NCBI GenBank assembly: GCA_034437795.1
Contig: DAOTTI010000022.1
Coordinates: 1-64,000, forward strand
Length of the DNA stretch: 64,000 bases
Reading direction: 5' to 3'
DNA from: DAOTTI01 sp034437795
Lineage (GTDB): Bacteria; Chloroflexota; UBA11872; UBA12225
Part shown: in pieces, positions 47,986-56,260 of the stretch
Layout: every line of letters begins with the position of its first letter
Position numbering within the stretch: position 1 is the stretch's first letter
Notes under the pieces: model-generated
What the model was told of the DNA's origin: nothing
The model's database searches: none
What the model saw: the letters and a program-made list of their open reading frames with translations, nothing else
Translations under genes and position numbers: made by a program

Positions 47986-49116
47986 ATGACGACCCGCAAG
48001 CGCCTTCTCGTTCCCCTGGACCTGCTGCCGGCCGGCGAAGCCAAGCTCCCCGTCGCGATTGAGCAGGCGCGGGCGCTCGACGCCGAACTGATCCTGCTGC
48101 ACGTGCTGCCGGAGCGGGCGGCTGGCGACGGCGGCAGCGTCTCCCCTGAAGAGTCGCAGGCTCGGGCCTACCTCGACGCCATCAGCCTGCACATCCGTAG
48201 CGAGGGGATCGCCGCGCGGCCGCTGGTGCGCTTCGGGCCGGTGGCGGCCACCGTGGTTGAGGTGGCCCGCGAGCTACAAGCCGACCTGATCATCATCGGC
48301 AGCAACCTGCGGGGCGGCCTGACCCGTTTGTTTCCCGGCGCGATCGCCGACGAGATCGTGCACAACGCGCCATGCCCCGTGCTGCTGGTCCGCCCGGCGC
48401 TGGAGACGGCCCCGGCCCCTACCGCGGTCCGCAGCTTTGCCGACGACGCGGCGCGCGCCGGCCCGCTGGCGCCGCGCAGCCTGGGGGCACGCACGGTGGA
48501 AGTGGCGCGGATCGTGGGCAGTGTCGGGCGCGCGCACGAGCTGGGGCCAGACTTTCGTCCCCTGAAGCGCCGGCCAGAAGATGACGCGCGCTTTCGGCGC
48601 CTGCTGGAGGCGATGCAAGGGGCATCAGCGGTGCCGCCCGTGGAGCTATACAAGCTGGGCTACGGCTATTACGTGCTGGACGGACATCACCGCGTGGCCG
48701 TCGCCAAGCACCTGCGCCAGCTCTGGATCGACGCCATCGTGACCGAGTACCTGCCGCTGACCAATCCGGAGGCGCAGCACATCTTTACCGAACGTGTGCG
48801 GTTCGAGCGGGCGACGGGGCTGACGCGCATCGGGGCCGCGCGTCCGGGTAACTATGCGCGCCTGGAGGAGCTAATCCACGAGTTTGCTGAAGAGCACCAG
48901 ATCAACGACCTCCGTGAGGCGGCGCGGCGCTGGTATGCGGAGGTCTTCCGCCCCCTCCAGGTGAAGATCCGCGCCCGCCGGCTGAACGAGCACTTCCCCG
49001 GGGAGCGGACGGCAGACGTGGTGCTGCGCATCGCCGACCACCGGCGAATGGAGTCGCAGCGCCTTGGGCGGCCCCTGACCTGGGATGAGGCGCTAGACTG
49101 CTTCCGGCCGGAGTAG
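47986..49116 (+). CDS. UspA-domain protein fused to a ParB-like/DUF4032-like region
   Basis: The protein is 376 residues. Residues 1-145 are a universal stress protein domain: KRLLVPLDLL, IIIGSNLRGG and the ATP-binding tail with PGAIADEIVHNAPCPVLLV (G-x2-G-x9-G type). Residues about 180-255 contain PPVELYKLGYGYYVLDGHHRV, the GHHRV box of ParB/sulfiredoxin-like folds. The rest is helical with ARRLNEHFPGER and a DUF4032-like look. The combination suggests a nucleotide-sensing regulator, but the function is unknown. ATG 47986 follows GGAGTAG. Confidence 0.7.
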   Translation: MTTRKRLLVPLDLLPAGEAKLPVAIEQARALDAELILLHVLPERAAGDGGSVSPEESQARAYLDAISLHIRSEGIAARPLVRFGPVAATVVEVARELQADLIIIGSNLRGGLTRLFPGAIADEIVHNAPCPVLLVRPALETAPAPTAVRSFADDAARAGPLAPRSLGARTVEVARIVGSVGRAHELGPDFRPLKRRPEDDARFRRLLEAMQGASAVPPVELYKLGYGYYVLDGHHRVAVAKHLRQLWIDAIVTEYLPLTNPEAQHIFTERVRFERATGLTRIGAARPGNYARLEELIHEFAEEHQINDLREAARRWYAEVFRPLQVKIRARRLNEHFPGERTADVVLRIADHRRMESQRLGRPLTWDEALDCFRPE

Positions 49117-49197
49117 CCGGCAGCGATCAGTCTGGTTTCCTGTGAAAAATGGCTTGCCTCTTCATACCCCGCCGGTGCTTCGGACGAGCAGAACGGA

Positions 49198-49285
49198 GTA
49201 TTCATGGCCGGCGAGGAGGTTCCCTCTGCCAACGGGAGAGAAGGGGCCCGCGTCGCGGGCGGCGGTGAGGGCTGCGCCTACTGAC
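49198..49285 (-). repeat. Dispersed palindromic repeat, copy at 49.2 kb
   Basis: Reverse orientation: attcatggccggcgaggagg, ttccctctgccaacgggaga, then a second palindrome cccgcgtcgcggg and cggcggtgagggctgcgcc. The same second palindrome occurs in the 51.7 kb copy, which defines a subfamily. It lies in the 311 bp gap before argC. Confidence 0.7.
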
Positions 49286-49342
49286 GCCTATTGAAGATCC
49301 GGCCGTGCCCCGTTGGGGCACCAGGGGCGATTGAAATGACCG

Positions 49343-49386
49343 GCCACCTCCAGCTGTTTCCACCAGGAATCCAGGCTGGAGGTGGC
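49343..49386 (-). terminator. Strong hairpin downstream of argC
   Basis: A perfect 12-bp inverted repeat, GCCACCTCCAGC (49343-49354) and GCTGGAGGTGGC (49375-49386), with a 20-nt loop, lies 42 bp past the argC stop. There is no long T-tract, so termination is likely but not certain. Confidence 0.55.
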
Positions 49387-49427
49387 TGCGGCCGGAGGGG
49401 GAGCCCGGCAGGCGTCCAGAAGGCCGG

Positions 49428-50432
49428 CTATGGCCAGAGGGGGAGGCCCAGCAGGCCGGCGGTCTCCGGCTGGCCGGTCATGAGGTTCGCGTTCTGGATG
49501 GCCTGGCCGGCCGCGCCTTTCCCTAGATTGTCTGTGGCGCCGACGGCGATGACGGTGGCGGTCTCCTCGTTGACGGCGTAGCTGAGGAAGGCCAGATTGG
49601 AGCCGCAGGCCCACTTGCTGTGCACGCTCCGGCCTCCCTCGGCGTCCACGATGCGGATAAAAGGCTCGCTGCGGTAGAACTCGCGAGCCACCGCCAGCAC
49701 CTGGGCCGTGGTGAGGCTGGCGCGCGCGCGGCCGTAGCAGGTGGCCAGGATCCCGCGCGTCATCGGCACGAGGTGGGGCGTGAAGGTCAGCGAGGCGCGC
49801 CGCCCACCGCCGGCCAGGCGGGAGAGCGCCTCCCGCATCTCCGACACGTGGGGATGGGCCAGCAGGCCGTAGGCAAAGACATCCTCGTTCGTCTCGGCGT
49901 AACCATAGGCGCTGGCGCCGCCGCGGCCGGCCCCGCTCACGCCGCTCTTGGCGTCGATGATGATCCCTTCCGGCTCGATGAGGCCGTTGGCGACGAGCGG
50001 CGCCAGCGCCAGCAGGGCAGTGGCCGGATAGCAGCCCGGATTGGCGACGCGGTCGGCGCCGCGGATCTGCTCGCGCGCCCCGGGTAGCTCGGTCAGGCCA
50101 TAAACCCACCCGGCGACGAAGCGGTGATCGCCGCCCACGTCCAGGATCTTCACGTGCCGCGGGACGCGGGCCAAAGGCTCGCGCGACTTCCCCGTCGGCA
50201 AGGAGGCGAAGAGGAGATCGACGCCCTCCACCTCCTCAGGGATGAAGGGCTGCACGACCAGGTCGCCTGCGGGGTGGCCGACGAGGGCGGGAACCAGGTC
50301 ACGTAGCGGCTGCCCCGCGGTCGTCTCGCCGCTCACGTAGGCAACCTGAAAGGCGGGATGCCCCAGGCACAGGCGCAGCAACTCGCGCCCGCCGTACCCA
50401 TTGACGCCGCTGATGCCCACCCGAACCGTCAC
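49428..50432 (-). CDS. argC: N-acetyl-gamma-glutamyl-phosphate reductase
   Basis: The third step of arginine synthesis: NADPH reduction of acetylglutamyl phosphate to the semialdehyde. The Rossmann start is VGISGVNGYGGRELLRL, the catalytic Cys134 is in ANPGCYPATALL, and the conserved His lies in TPHLVPMTRGI. The length (334) is normal. The usual LPHGxS loop reads LPTGKS. No other arg gene is nearby. It is divergent from the alcohol dehydrogenase, with both promoters packed into 107 bp. Confidence 0.93.
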   Translation of the reverse strand: MTVRVGISGVNGYGGRELLRLCLGHPAFQVAYVSGETTAGQPLRDLVPALVGHPAGDLVVQPFIPEEVEGVDLLFASLPTGKSREPLARVPRHVKILDVGGDHRFVAGWVYGLTELPGAREQIRGADRVANPGCYPATALLALAPLVANGLIEPEGIIIDAKSGVSGAGRGGASAYGYAETNEDVFAYGLLAHPHVSEMREALSRLAGGGRRASLTFTPHLVPMTRGILATCYGRARASLTTAQVLAVAREFYRSEPFIRIVDAEGGRSVHSKWACGSNLAFLSYAVNEETATVIAVGATDNLGKGAAGQAIQNANLMTGQPETAGLLGLPLWP

Positions 50433-50455
50433 TGTGGTCCTCCTGCGCTGGACGG

Positions 50456-50461
50456 AGTATA
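50456..50461 (-). promoter_or_regulatory. Candidate -10 box for argC
   Basis: TATACT on the minus strand, 24 nt before the argC ATG. No convincing -35. It nearly abuts the opposite-strand box at 50488, so transcription in the two directions may interfere. Confidence 0.5.
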
Positions 50462-50487
50462 CCGGCGCTCAGATGGCGATCCGGCGC

Positions 50488-50493
50488 TATACT
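50488..50493 (+). promoter_or_regulatory. Candidate -10 box for the alcohol dehydrogenase
   Basis: TATACT lies 47 nt before the ATG at 50540. GGGGGAG at 50528-50534 is the ribosome site. No clear -35. Confidence 0.5.
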
Positions 50494-50539
50494 GCGGGGT
50501 GCCGGCGAAGATACAAGGTAGAAGGTAGGGGGAGATCCG

Positions 50540-51571
50540 ATGAAGGCGCTGATGAAGGTGGCCCCCGGGCCAGGAAATCTGGAGCTACGTGACGTCCCTG
50601 AGCCGGTGCCCGGCCCCGGCGAGGTGGTGGTGCGGGTCGCCGCCACTGGCATCTGCGGCTCGGACCTGCACATCCAGGACGACGAGTATAAGGTGGCGCC
50701 GCCGGTGGTGATCGGCCATGAGACGGCGGGGACGGTGGCGGCCGTCGGGGCGGGCGTCACGGCCTGGAAGCCCGGGGACAGCGTGACCTCCCAGACCACG
50801 ATCAGCACCTGCGGCCGGTGCGAGCTGTGCCGCTCAGGGCGGACCAACCTCTGCCCCGAGCGGCGCTTTCTCGGGGGCCACGTCCACGGCGGCTTTGCCG
50901 AGTACTTCGTCGTCCCTGAACGCAACCTGCTGCGGGTGCCGGAGCACGTCTCGCTGGAGGCGGCCGCCCTCACGGAGCCGCTCGCCTGCTGCGTGCACGG
51001 CGTGCTGGAGGTGGCGGAGCCGGCGCCGGACTCAATCGTGGTCGTCTCGGGGCCAGGGCCGATCGGCCTGCTGTGCGCGCAGCTAGCCCGCACGGCCGGC
51101 GCCAGCGTGATCATTCTGGGCACGTCGGCCGATACGACGCGGTTCGCGCTGGCGCGGCGGCTCGGGTTTGAGCACCTGGTGGACGTGCAACAGACCGACC
51201 CCGTGGTGGCGGTGGAGGCCATCACCGGTGGCAAGGGCGCGGACCTGTGCATCGAAGCCGCCGGCGCCGCCACCTCGCTCGATCAGTGCTTGCGCCTGGC
51301 GCCCCGCGGGGGGAGGGTGCTCCAGATTGGCCTGTACGGCAGGCCGGTGCCGGTGGCCGTGGACACGCTGGTGCTCAAGGAACTGCGGCTCCTGGGCAGT
51401 TTCTCCAGCACGCCGACGTCCTGGCCCCTGGCCCTGGACCTGCTGGCCGCGGGGAAGGTGCAGACGGAGCCGCTGATCACGAGCAGGCGTCCCCTGGACG
51501 AGTGGGAGGCGGCCTTCCGGGCGGCCCGCCAGAAGGCGGAAGGCAAGATCCTGCTCATCCCCGCTGGGTGA
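50540..51571 (+). CDS. Zinc-dependent alcohol/polyol dehydrogenase (MDR family)
   Basis: An NAD(P)-linked sorbitol, threonine or alcohol dehydrogenase-type enzyme of 343 residues. Catalytic zinc ligands are Cys39 (GICGSDLH) and His60-Glu61 (IGHETAG). The structural zinc site is Cys91/94/97/105. The nucleotide loop reads GPGPIGLL. A deep hydrophobic groove motif such as LTEPLACCVHGV is typical of the sorbitol/threonine dehydrogenase branch. The substrate is not determinable. Confidence 0.88.
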   Translation: MKALMKVAPGPGNLELRDVPEPVPGPGEVVVRVAATGICGSDLHIQDDEYKVAPPVVIGHETAGTVAAVGAGVTAWKPGDSVTSQTTISTCGRCELCRSGRTNLCPERRFLGGHVHGGFAEYFVVPERNLLRVPEHVSLEAAALTEPLACCVHGVLEVAEPAPDSIVVVSGPGPIGLLCAQLARTAGASVIILGTSADTTRFALARRLGFEHLVDVQQTDPVVAVEAITGGKGADLCIEAAGAATSLDQCLRLAPRGGRVLQIGLYGRPVPVAVDTLVLKELRLLGSFSSTPTSWPLALDLLAAGKVQTEPLITSRRPLDEWEAAFRAARQKAEGKILLIPAG

Positions 51572-51659
51572 CGACACTGTGGCGCCGCGGCCGGCACGCA
51601 CGGTGCCACACCCTCCATTCAAGAGAACTCGCGAAGGAACGCGCCCTGCTAGCCTGGAT

Positions 51660-51745
51660 GATCCATGGCCAGCGAGAAGTCCCCTCTGCCTCTGGAAGAG
51701 CGGGGGCCCGCCCAGCGGGCGGCGGTGAGGGCTCCGCTCGTGAAG
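51660..51745 (-). repeat. Dispersed palindromic repeat, copy at 51.7 kb
   Basis: Reverse orientation: tccatggccagcgagaagtc, ccctctgcctctggaag, the second palindrome cccgcccagcggg, and cggcggtgagggctccgc. Same subfamily as the 49.2 kb copy. Confidence 0.75.
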
Positions 51746-51769
51746 GATCCAAGCTAGGGCCAAGGGAGC

Positions 51770-51838
51770 CGATCTCCATAAGGGGCGCCCTCACCCTGGC
51801 TCTCTCCCAAACGGAGAGGAAACGGATCGCTGGCAATG
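51770..51838 (+). repeat. Dispersed palindromic repeat, second copy in the same gap
   Basis: Forward orientation: aaggggcgccctcaccctgg, ctctctcccaaacggagagg, aaacggatcgctggcaatgc. With the preceding copy it forms a head-to-head pair that fills the gap between two convergent genes. Confidence 0.75.
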
Positions 51839-51849
51839 CAGGAGCCGAG

Positions 51850-52902
51850 CTACCCCACCTGTTCGAAGTAGCGGGCTACCTCGTCGCGGTCGAAGAGGGG
51901 CCACGGCCGGCGCTGGCCGCGAGCGTCGATCAACGTCAGACCCGCTTCAGGGGCGGCGAGCGCGCCGATCCGCCGCGCGGGGATGCCCGCGCCGGCCAGC
52001 GCCGCCAGGGCGGTGCCAGCGGCGGATGGGGCAACGGCGGCCAGGAGGGCGCCGGATGCCAGCAGGCCCAGCGGGTCCAGGCCGAGGGCATCGCAGATGG
52101 CCCGCGTCTCAGGGAGCACGGGAATGGCGGCCCATTGGACGACGGCGCCGGCGTGCGACGCTTCGGCTAGCTCCCAGACGCCGGCCGCCAGGCCGCCTTC
52201 CGTCGGGTCGTGCAGGCTGTGAAGCGCGTCGGGGGCGAGGGCGTTCCGCAGCACGCGGGCGGCCGGCACGACGCTGATCCCCGGCTGGAAGAGGAAGCCG
52301 CGCGCCCGCTCGATCACGTCGTGTGGCACGCCCCGCTCCCGTAGGGCGGGGGCTGCCTCGCGGGCGAGGACGGCCGTTCCCTCAATGGCGATGCCTTGGG
52401 TCAGCAGGAGGGCGTCGCCGGGCTGCCCACCCCCGGTGCGGACGATCCGCTCGCGCTCCACCTCCCCCAGCATGCAGCCGACGACGATCGGCTGCTGCAG
52501 GCCGCCCGTAACTTCGGTGTGGCCGCCGACCAGGGTCACGCCGAGGCCGTCGCAGGCGTCGATGAGCTGGTCGAAGAGGCGTGAGACGTCCGCCTCGTCC
52601 CAGCTAGACGGCAGCAGGGCCGAGGCCAGGAACCAGCGGGGCGTCGCGCCGGTGCAGGCGACGTCGTTGGCGTTGACGTGGACGGCGTACCAGCCGATGA
52701 GGTCCGTGGCGAAGGTGATCGGATCGGTCTTGGCGACGAGCACGCGGTCGCCGGCCGGCCCGCTCCCCACGGCAGGCTGGAGGAAGTCGATCGCGGCGGC
52801 GTCCTCGCCGATGCCGCTGCCAAGCAGCACCCGCGGGTCACGGCAGGGAATGCGGCTAAGCAGGCTGCTGAGCAGCGCCGGGGGAAGCTTGCCGGTGCGC
52901 AC
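51850..52902 (-). CDS. AIR synthase-related (PurM superfamily) protein
   Basis: An ATP-dependent enzyme of the PurM/HypE/ThiL/SelD superfamily, 350 residues. LLGSGIGEDAAAID near the start is the phosphate/metal loop. VNANDVACTGATPRWFL and LVGGHTEVTGG are the two central signatures, and HDPTEGGLAAGVWEL begins the C-terminal domain. It resembles HypE but lacks the C-terminal Cys tail that HypE carbamoylates (it ends EQVG), and no hyp genes are nearby. The start is GTG 52902. A longer frame to 52983 is Arg-rich and less likely. Confidence 0.75.
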   Translation of the reverse strand: MRTGKLPPALLSSLLSRIPCRDPRVLLGSGIGEDAAAIDFLQPAVGSGPAGDRVLVAKTDPITFATDLIGWYAVHVNANDVACTGATPRWFLASALLPSSWDEADVSRLFDQLIDACDGLGVTLVGGHTEVTGGLQQPIVVGCMLGEVERERIVRTGGGQPGDALLLTQGIAIEGTAVLAREAAPALRERGVPHDVIERARGFLFQPGISVVPAARVLRNALAPDALHSLHDPTEGGLAAGVWELAEASHAGAVVQWAAIPVLPETRAICDALGLDPLGLLASGALLAAVAPSAAGTALAALAGAGIPARRIGALAAPEAGLTLIDARGQRRPWPLFDRDEVARYFEQVG

Positions 52903-53074
52903 GACGTTAGTTTGGGGCCTGAGGCGTCGGGACGCAAGGCGCGCCAGCGTGGCACGCCCGAGGTGCGCATCGCACCGCCGCACATCGCGCAGCGGCGCCG
53001 TTCAGCACAGGGGGCGACGGGCCGACGCGCCCAGGGTGCGCGCCGGCCGAGGCGAGGCGGCTCCCGTCTCTGGT

Positions 53075-54412
53075 TTACTTGAGTGGCTCGACGGTGCCGC
53101 GCCCGATGGCGTGGTAGTCAAAACCGGCCAGGCGGGCGGCCGCGGGCTCGTAGATGTTCCGCCCGTCGATCAGCACGGGGCGCTCGCCACGCATCTGCCG
53201 GCGCAGGCGCCCGAGGTCAAGCTGCTTGAACTCGTTCCAGTCGGTCACCACCACGGCGGCGTCGGCGCCGGCCACGGCGTCGTAGGCGTCGGTGCCGAAC
53301 GTCACGTCGGGGAGCAGGCGCCGCGCCCCCGGCATGGCCACGGGGTCGTAGGCCCGCACCGCCGCCCCATCGGCCTGGAGCAGGTGCGCGATCTCCAGGG
53401 CGGGCGCCTCCCGCAGGTCATCGGTGTTGGGCTTGAAGGCCAGCCCGAGCAGGGTCACCACCCGCCCCTCCAGGCTCCCGCCGCGGGTGAGCGACTCACG
53501 CAGGCGCTGGATCACCTTCAGGCGCTGGTCCTTGTTGATCTCGATCACCGTGCGCAAGAGCTGGGGATGGCAGCCGCTGACCGCGGCCATGTGGGCCAGA
53601 GCGCGCACGTCCTTGGGGAAGCAGGAGCCGCCCCAGCCCAGGCCGGCGTCCAGGAAGGCGCGGCCGATGCGAAAGTCCTTGCCCATACCTTCCGCCACCA
53701 TCCGCACGTCGGCGCCGAGCGCCTCGCAGATGCTGGCCACCTCGTTGATGAAGCTGATCTTGGTGGCCAGGAAGGCGTTGCTGGCGTACTTGATCATCTC
53801 CGCAGTGCGCGGGTCGGTGATCAGGATGGGGCATTTGAGGGGCCGATAGAGGGCCGCTACGGCCTCGGCGGCTTCACGCGTGGTGGCGCCCAGCACCACG
53901 CGGTCGGGCTGCATGAAGTCGGCCACGGCTGAGCCTTCACGCAGGAACTCGGGATTGCTGACGACGGCGAACCGGAGCCCGCGACGCTCGGGCGGCAGGT
54001 GCCGTTCGACGATGTGATCGACACGGTCGGCGGTGCCGATGGGCACCGTGCTCTTGTTGACGATGATCGCCCCGTCCTTCAGATACGGGGCCAGGGCCGC
54101 TGCCGCCGCCCGCACCTGGGAGAGGTCCGCCTCCCCCTCCGCTCCGGCGGGGGTATTGACCGCGATGAAACAGAAGTCGGCGCCCGGCACGGCCTCGGCG
54201 TAGCTGGTGGTGAAGGAGAGGCGGCCGGCGGCCACGTTACGCACGACCAGCTCTTCCAGCCCGGGCTCATAGATGGGCAGCTCGCCGCGGCGCAGGCGGG
54301 CGATCTTCTGCTCGTCGATGTCCAGACAGATCACGCGATTGCCCAGGTCGGCGAAACAGGTCCCAGTGACCAGCCCGACGTACCCCGTACCAACGACGCA
54401 TAGCTGCTTCAT
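53075..54412 (-). CDS. UDP-glucose 6-dehydrogenase
   Basis: It oxidises UDP-glucose twice with NAD+ to UDP-glucuronate for polysaccharide. The protein is 445 residues: Rossmann VVGTGYVGLVTG, AVNTPAGAEGEADLS, NPEFLREGSA, and the catalytic Cys264 in GWGGSCFPKD. The C-terminal domain has LAFKPNTDDLREAPA. Related UDP-ManNAc dehydrogenases look alike, but the motif wording favours Ugd. GalE and the nucleotidyltransferase are elsewhere in the window. Confidence 0.92.
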   Translation of the reverse strand: MKQLCVVGTGYVGLVTGTCFADLGNRVICLDIDEQKIARLRRGELPIYEPGLEELVVRNVAAGRLSFTTSYAEAVPGADFCFIAVNTPAGAEGEADLSQVRAAAAALAPYLKDGAIIVNKSTVPIGTADRVDHIVERHLPPERRGLRFAVVSNPEFLREGSAVADFMQPDRVVLGATTREAAEAVAALYRPLKCPILITDPRTAEMIKYASNAFLATKISFINEVASICEALGADVRMVAEGMGKDFRIGRAFLDAGLGWGGSCFPKDVRALAHMAAVSGCHPQLLRTVIEINKDQRLKVIQRLRESLTRGGSLEGRVVTLLGLAFKPNTDDLREAPALEIAHLLQADGAAVRAYDPVAMPGARRLLPDVTFGTDAYDAVAGADAAVVVTDWNEFKQLDLGRLRRQMRGERPVLIDGRNIYEPAAARLAGFDYHAIGRGTVEPLK

Positions 54413-54544
54413 GTCAGTGTCCTTACGATCATCGTGCGCTCAATGGTGCAATCGGCTCGGCGTGCGGAGAAACGGATCCAGCCGAGGCCGGATCCGCGCA
54501 TCGCCATGGAGTGTAACGGCGACGGTGCCGGACAGGAGCACCCG

Positions 54545-54645
54545 CATGCCATCTGTGGGAGGAAACGAGCACATGATGGACCAGGCGCAGCAGATGGGCG
54601 TGAGGCACACGGCCCCCATGCCATTTGGGGGAGGAAACGGGTACA
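54545..54645 (+). repeat. Two 29-bp direct repeats spaced 72 bp, upstream of fpg
   Basis: Near-identical copies at 54545-54573 and 54617-54645 share catgccat.tg.gggaggaaacg. Each contains a GGAGGAAAC ribosome-site-like core, and the second is 13 nt before the fpg ATG. The 245 bp gap shows no gene. Confidence 0.7.
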
Positions 54646-54657
54646 TTGTGAACGGCG

Positions 54658-55608
54658 ATGCCTGAGCTTCCAGAGGTGGAAGGGATCCGGCGGCGGCTTG
54701 GCCCCGTGCTGATGGGGCGTCGCATCGACCACCTGGAGGTGCGGGATCCCAAGCTGTGGCAGCCGGAGCCCGGCCTCTCCGCCGCCGACGTGGCCGGCAA
54801 GCGAATCCGTGCCCTGGACCGGTACGCCAAGCTCTTGATCGTTGGGCTGGACGCCGGTCTGGCCCTGGCGCTGCACCTGAAGATCGCCGGCCAGGTGGTG
54901 TATCAGTCGGCGAGCGGCGAACGGCTGGTCGGCGGGCATCCTTACCCGTCTCCTGGCGTGACCCTCCCCGAGAGCTCAACGCGCTTCGTCCTGGCGCTCG
55001 ACGATGGCGCGCACGTCTTTGTGAACGACCAGCGCCGCTTCTCCTGGCTGCGTCTCATGCCGGCGGAGCGAGTGGCGGCCTTCATCGCCGCCCACCGGTT
55101 TGGGCCCGATCCGCTGGACCCCGCCTTCACCGCAGACGTGCTGGCGGAGCGGCTGCGTGCACGGCGAGGCCGGCCGATCAAGGCCGCGCTGATGGACCAG
55201 ACCTGCGTCGCTGGTCTCGGCAACATCTATGCCGACGAAGCCCTGCACGCGGCGCGCCTTCACCCGCTGGTGCGGGCCGGCGACCTCACGCCGGAGCAGG
55301 TACGGCGCCTGCACGGCGCCATTCGGGAGGTGCTGGACGTCGCTGTGCCGGTGGGCGGCGCGGTCGTGAAGATCAATCGAGCGGTGCCGGAGCCGGGGCG
55401 CGACTTCCTGCGGGTGCACGGCCGGGCAGGTGAGCCGTGCCCGGACTGCGCGGCCACCGGCAACGGCGAGACCGCGCCGCGCATCGTGCGGGCGGTGCTA
55501 ATGGGGCGGGGCACGTACTACTGTCCCGTCTGCCAGCCTGCCCCGCGCGGCGCTGCCGTGGCTGACACCGCGAGCCGTAGGGGTTCTGAAGGCGGGGTAG
55601 AAGACTAA
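54658..55608 (+). CDS. mutM: Formamidopyrimidine-DNA glycosylase
   Basis: It excises 8-oxoguanine and formamidopyrimidines and cuts the abasic site. The start is fixed because Pro2 of MPELPEVE must be the mature N-terminus. Glu3 and Lys58 (RYAKLL) are the other active residues. QTCVAGLGNIYADEAL is the H2TH region. The C-terminal zinc finger is CPDC...YYCPVC with about 24 residues between the Cys pairs, slightly more than usual. A 30-residue polar tail follows (316 residues in total). The ribosome site directly upstream is weak. Confidence 0.93.
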   Translation: MPELPEVEGIRRRLGPVLMGRRIDHLEVRDPKLWQPEPGLSAADVAGKRIRALDRYAKLLIVGLDAGLALALHLKIAGQVVYQSASGERLVGGHPYPSPGVTLPESSTRFVLALDDGAHVFVNDQRRFSWLRLMPAERVAAFIAAHRFGPDPLDPAFTADVLAERLRARRGRPIKAALMDQTCVAGLGNIYADEALHAARLHPLVRAGDLTPEQVRRLHGAIREVLDVAVPVGGAVVKINRAVPEPGRDFLRVHGRAGEPCPDCAATGNGETAPRIVRAVLMGRGTYYCPVCQPAPRGAAVADTASRRGSEGGVED

Positions 55609-55619
55609 CCTGAATTTCG

Positions 55620-55712
55620 TAATAAGTAGAGCCCTCACCCTCACCTTCTCCCACAGAGAGACGGGGCTCACCCTGGCCCTCTCTTTGAGAGAGAAGTGAT
55701 CGCCGGCCAGCG
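55620..55712 (+). repeat. Composite dispersed repeat downstream of fpg
   Basis: Two partial copies are joined: gtagagccctcaccctcacc with tctcccacagagaga, then ctcaccctggccctctcttt with gagagaagtgatcgccggcc. It fills the gap between convergent genes. Confidence 0.7.
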
Positions 55713-55713
55713 G

Positions 55714-56145
55714 TCATTCAGGCTCGCTGCCGTGCCGGGGCTCGTCCACGCGGTCGACGTCGACCACCAGTGCCCCCAGCCCCGCGCCGGCATTGAATAG
55801 GGCCCCTGCGATCAGCCCTGCCGCCGCGCCAAACAGGAGGCCGAGCAGGACGAAGGCGGCGGTGGTAGCGATGAGCGTGGCCGGCTGGTCCCAGGCGCGG
55901 AGCAGGGCCAGGAGGGGCCCAAGCTGCAGCAGCTCGACGAAGTTGATGGCCGGCGAGACGGCGCTGGCAACCGGCAGGGGCAGGCGTACGCTCTGCCAGG
56001 ACTCGAGCTTGGCTCGAGCGGCGCGCAGGGCCCAGCCAAGCAGGAGACCCGCCGTGGCGCCGGCCGGGAGCGCCATCAGAGCGCCGAGCGCCGCGGTATA
56101 CCGCACCAGCGGCCAGAGCGCGATCCGGCGCACGCGATAGGGCAT
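55714..56145 (-). CDS. Small Ala/Leu-rich membrane protein
   Basis: The protein is 143 residues. Two long hydrophobic stretches, about 18-45 (ALMALPAGATAGLLLGW) and 88-120 (FVLLGLLFGAAAGLIAGALF), predict at least two transmembrane helices, with a polar central loop (SPAINFVELLQLGP) and a charged C-terminus (VDRVDEPRHG). The layout is like DUF3566 proteins but the match is weak. The ATG at 56145 was chosen since the upstream frame is Arg-rich. Confidence 0.6.
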   Translation of the reverse strand: MPYRVRRIALWPLVRYTAALGALMALPAGATAGLLLGWALRAARAKLESWQSVRLPLPVASAVSPAINFVELLQLGPLLALLRAWDQPATLIATTAAFVLLGLLFGAAAGLIAGALFNAGAGLGALVVDVDRVDEPRHGSEPE

Positions 56146-56260
56146 GGCTGATGCCGTTTCATGATGCCGTTTCAGGCGACCGGTTCGGGAATACGAGCCC
56201 GCGTACCAGGGAAGGCGCTGCCAGACCACTGGTCTGATGCGCACCAAATCGCGCCGCCGG

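Noticed and set aside
51850..52902. HypE (hydrogenase maturation)
   Set aside because: C-terminal Cys and all partner genes are missing.
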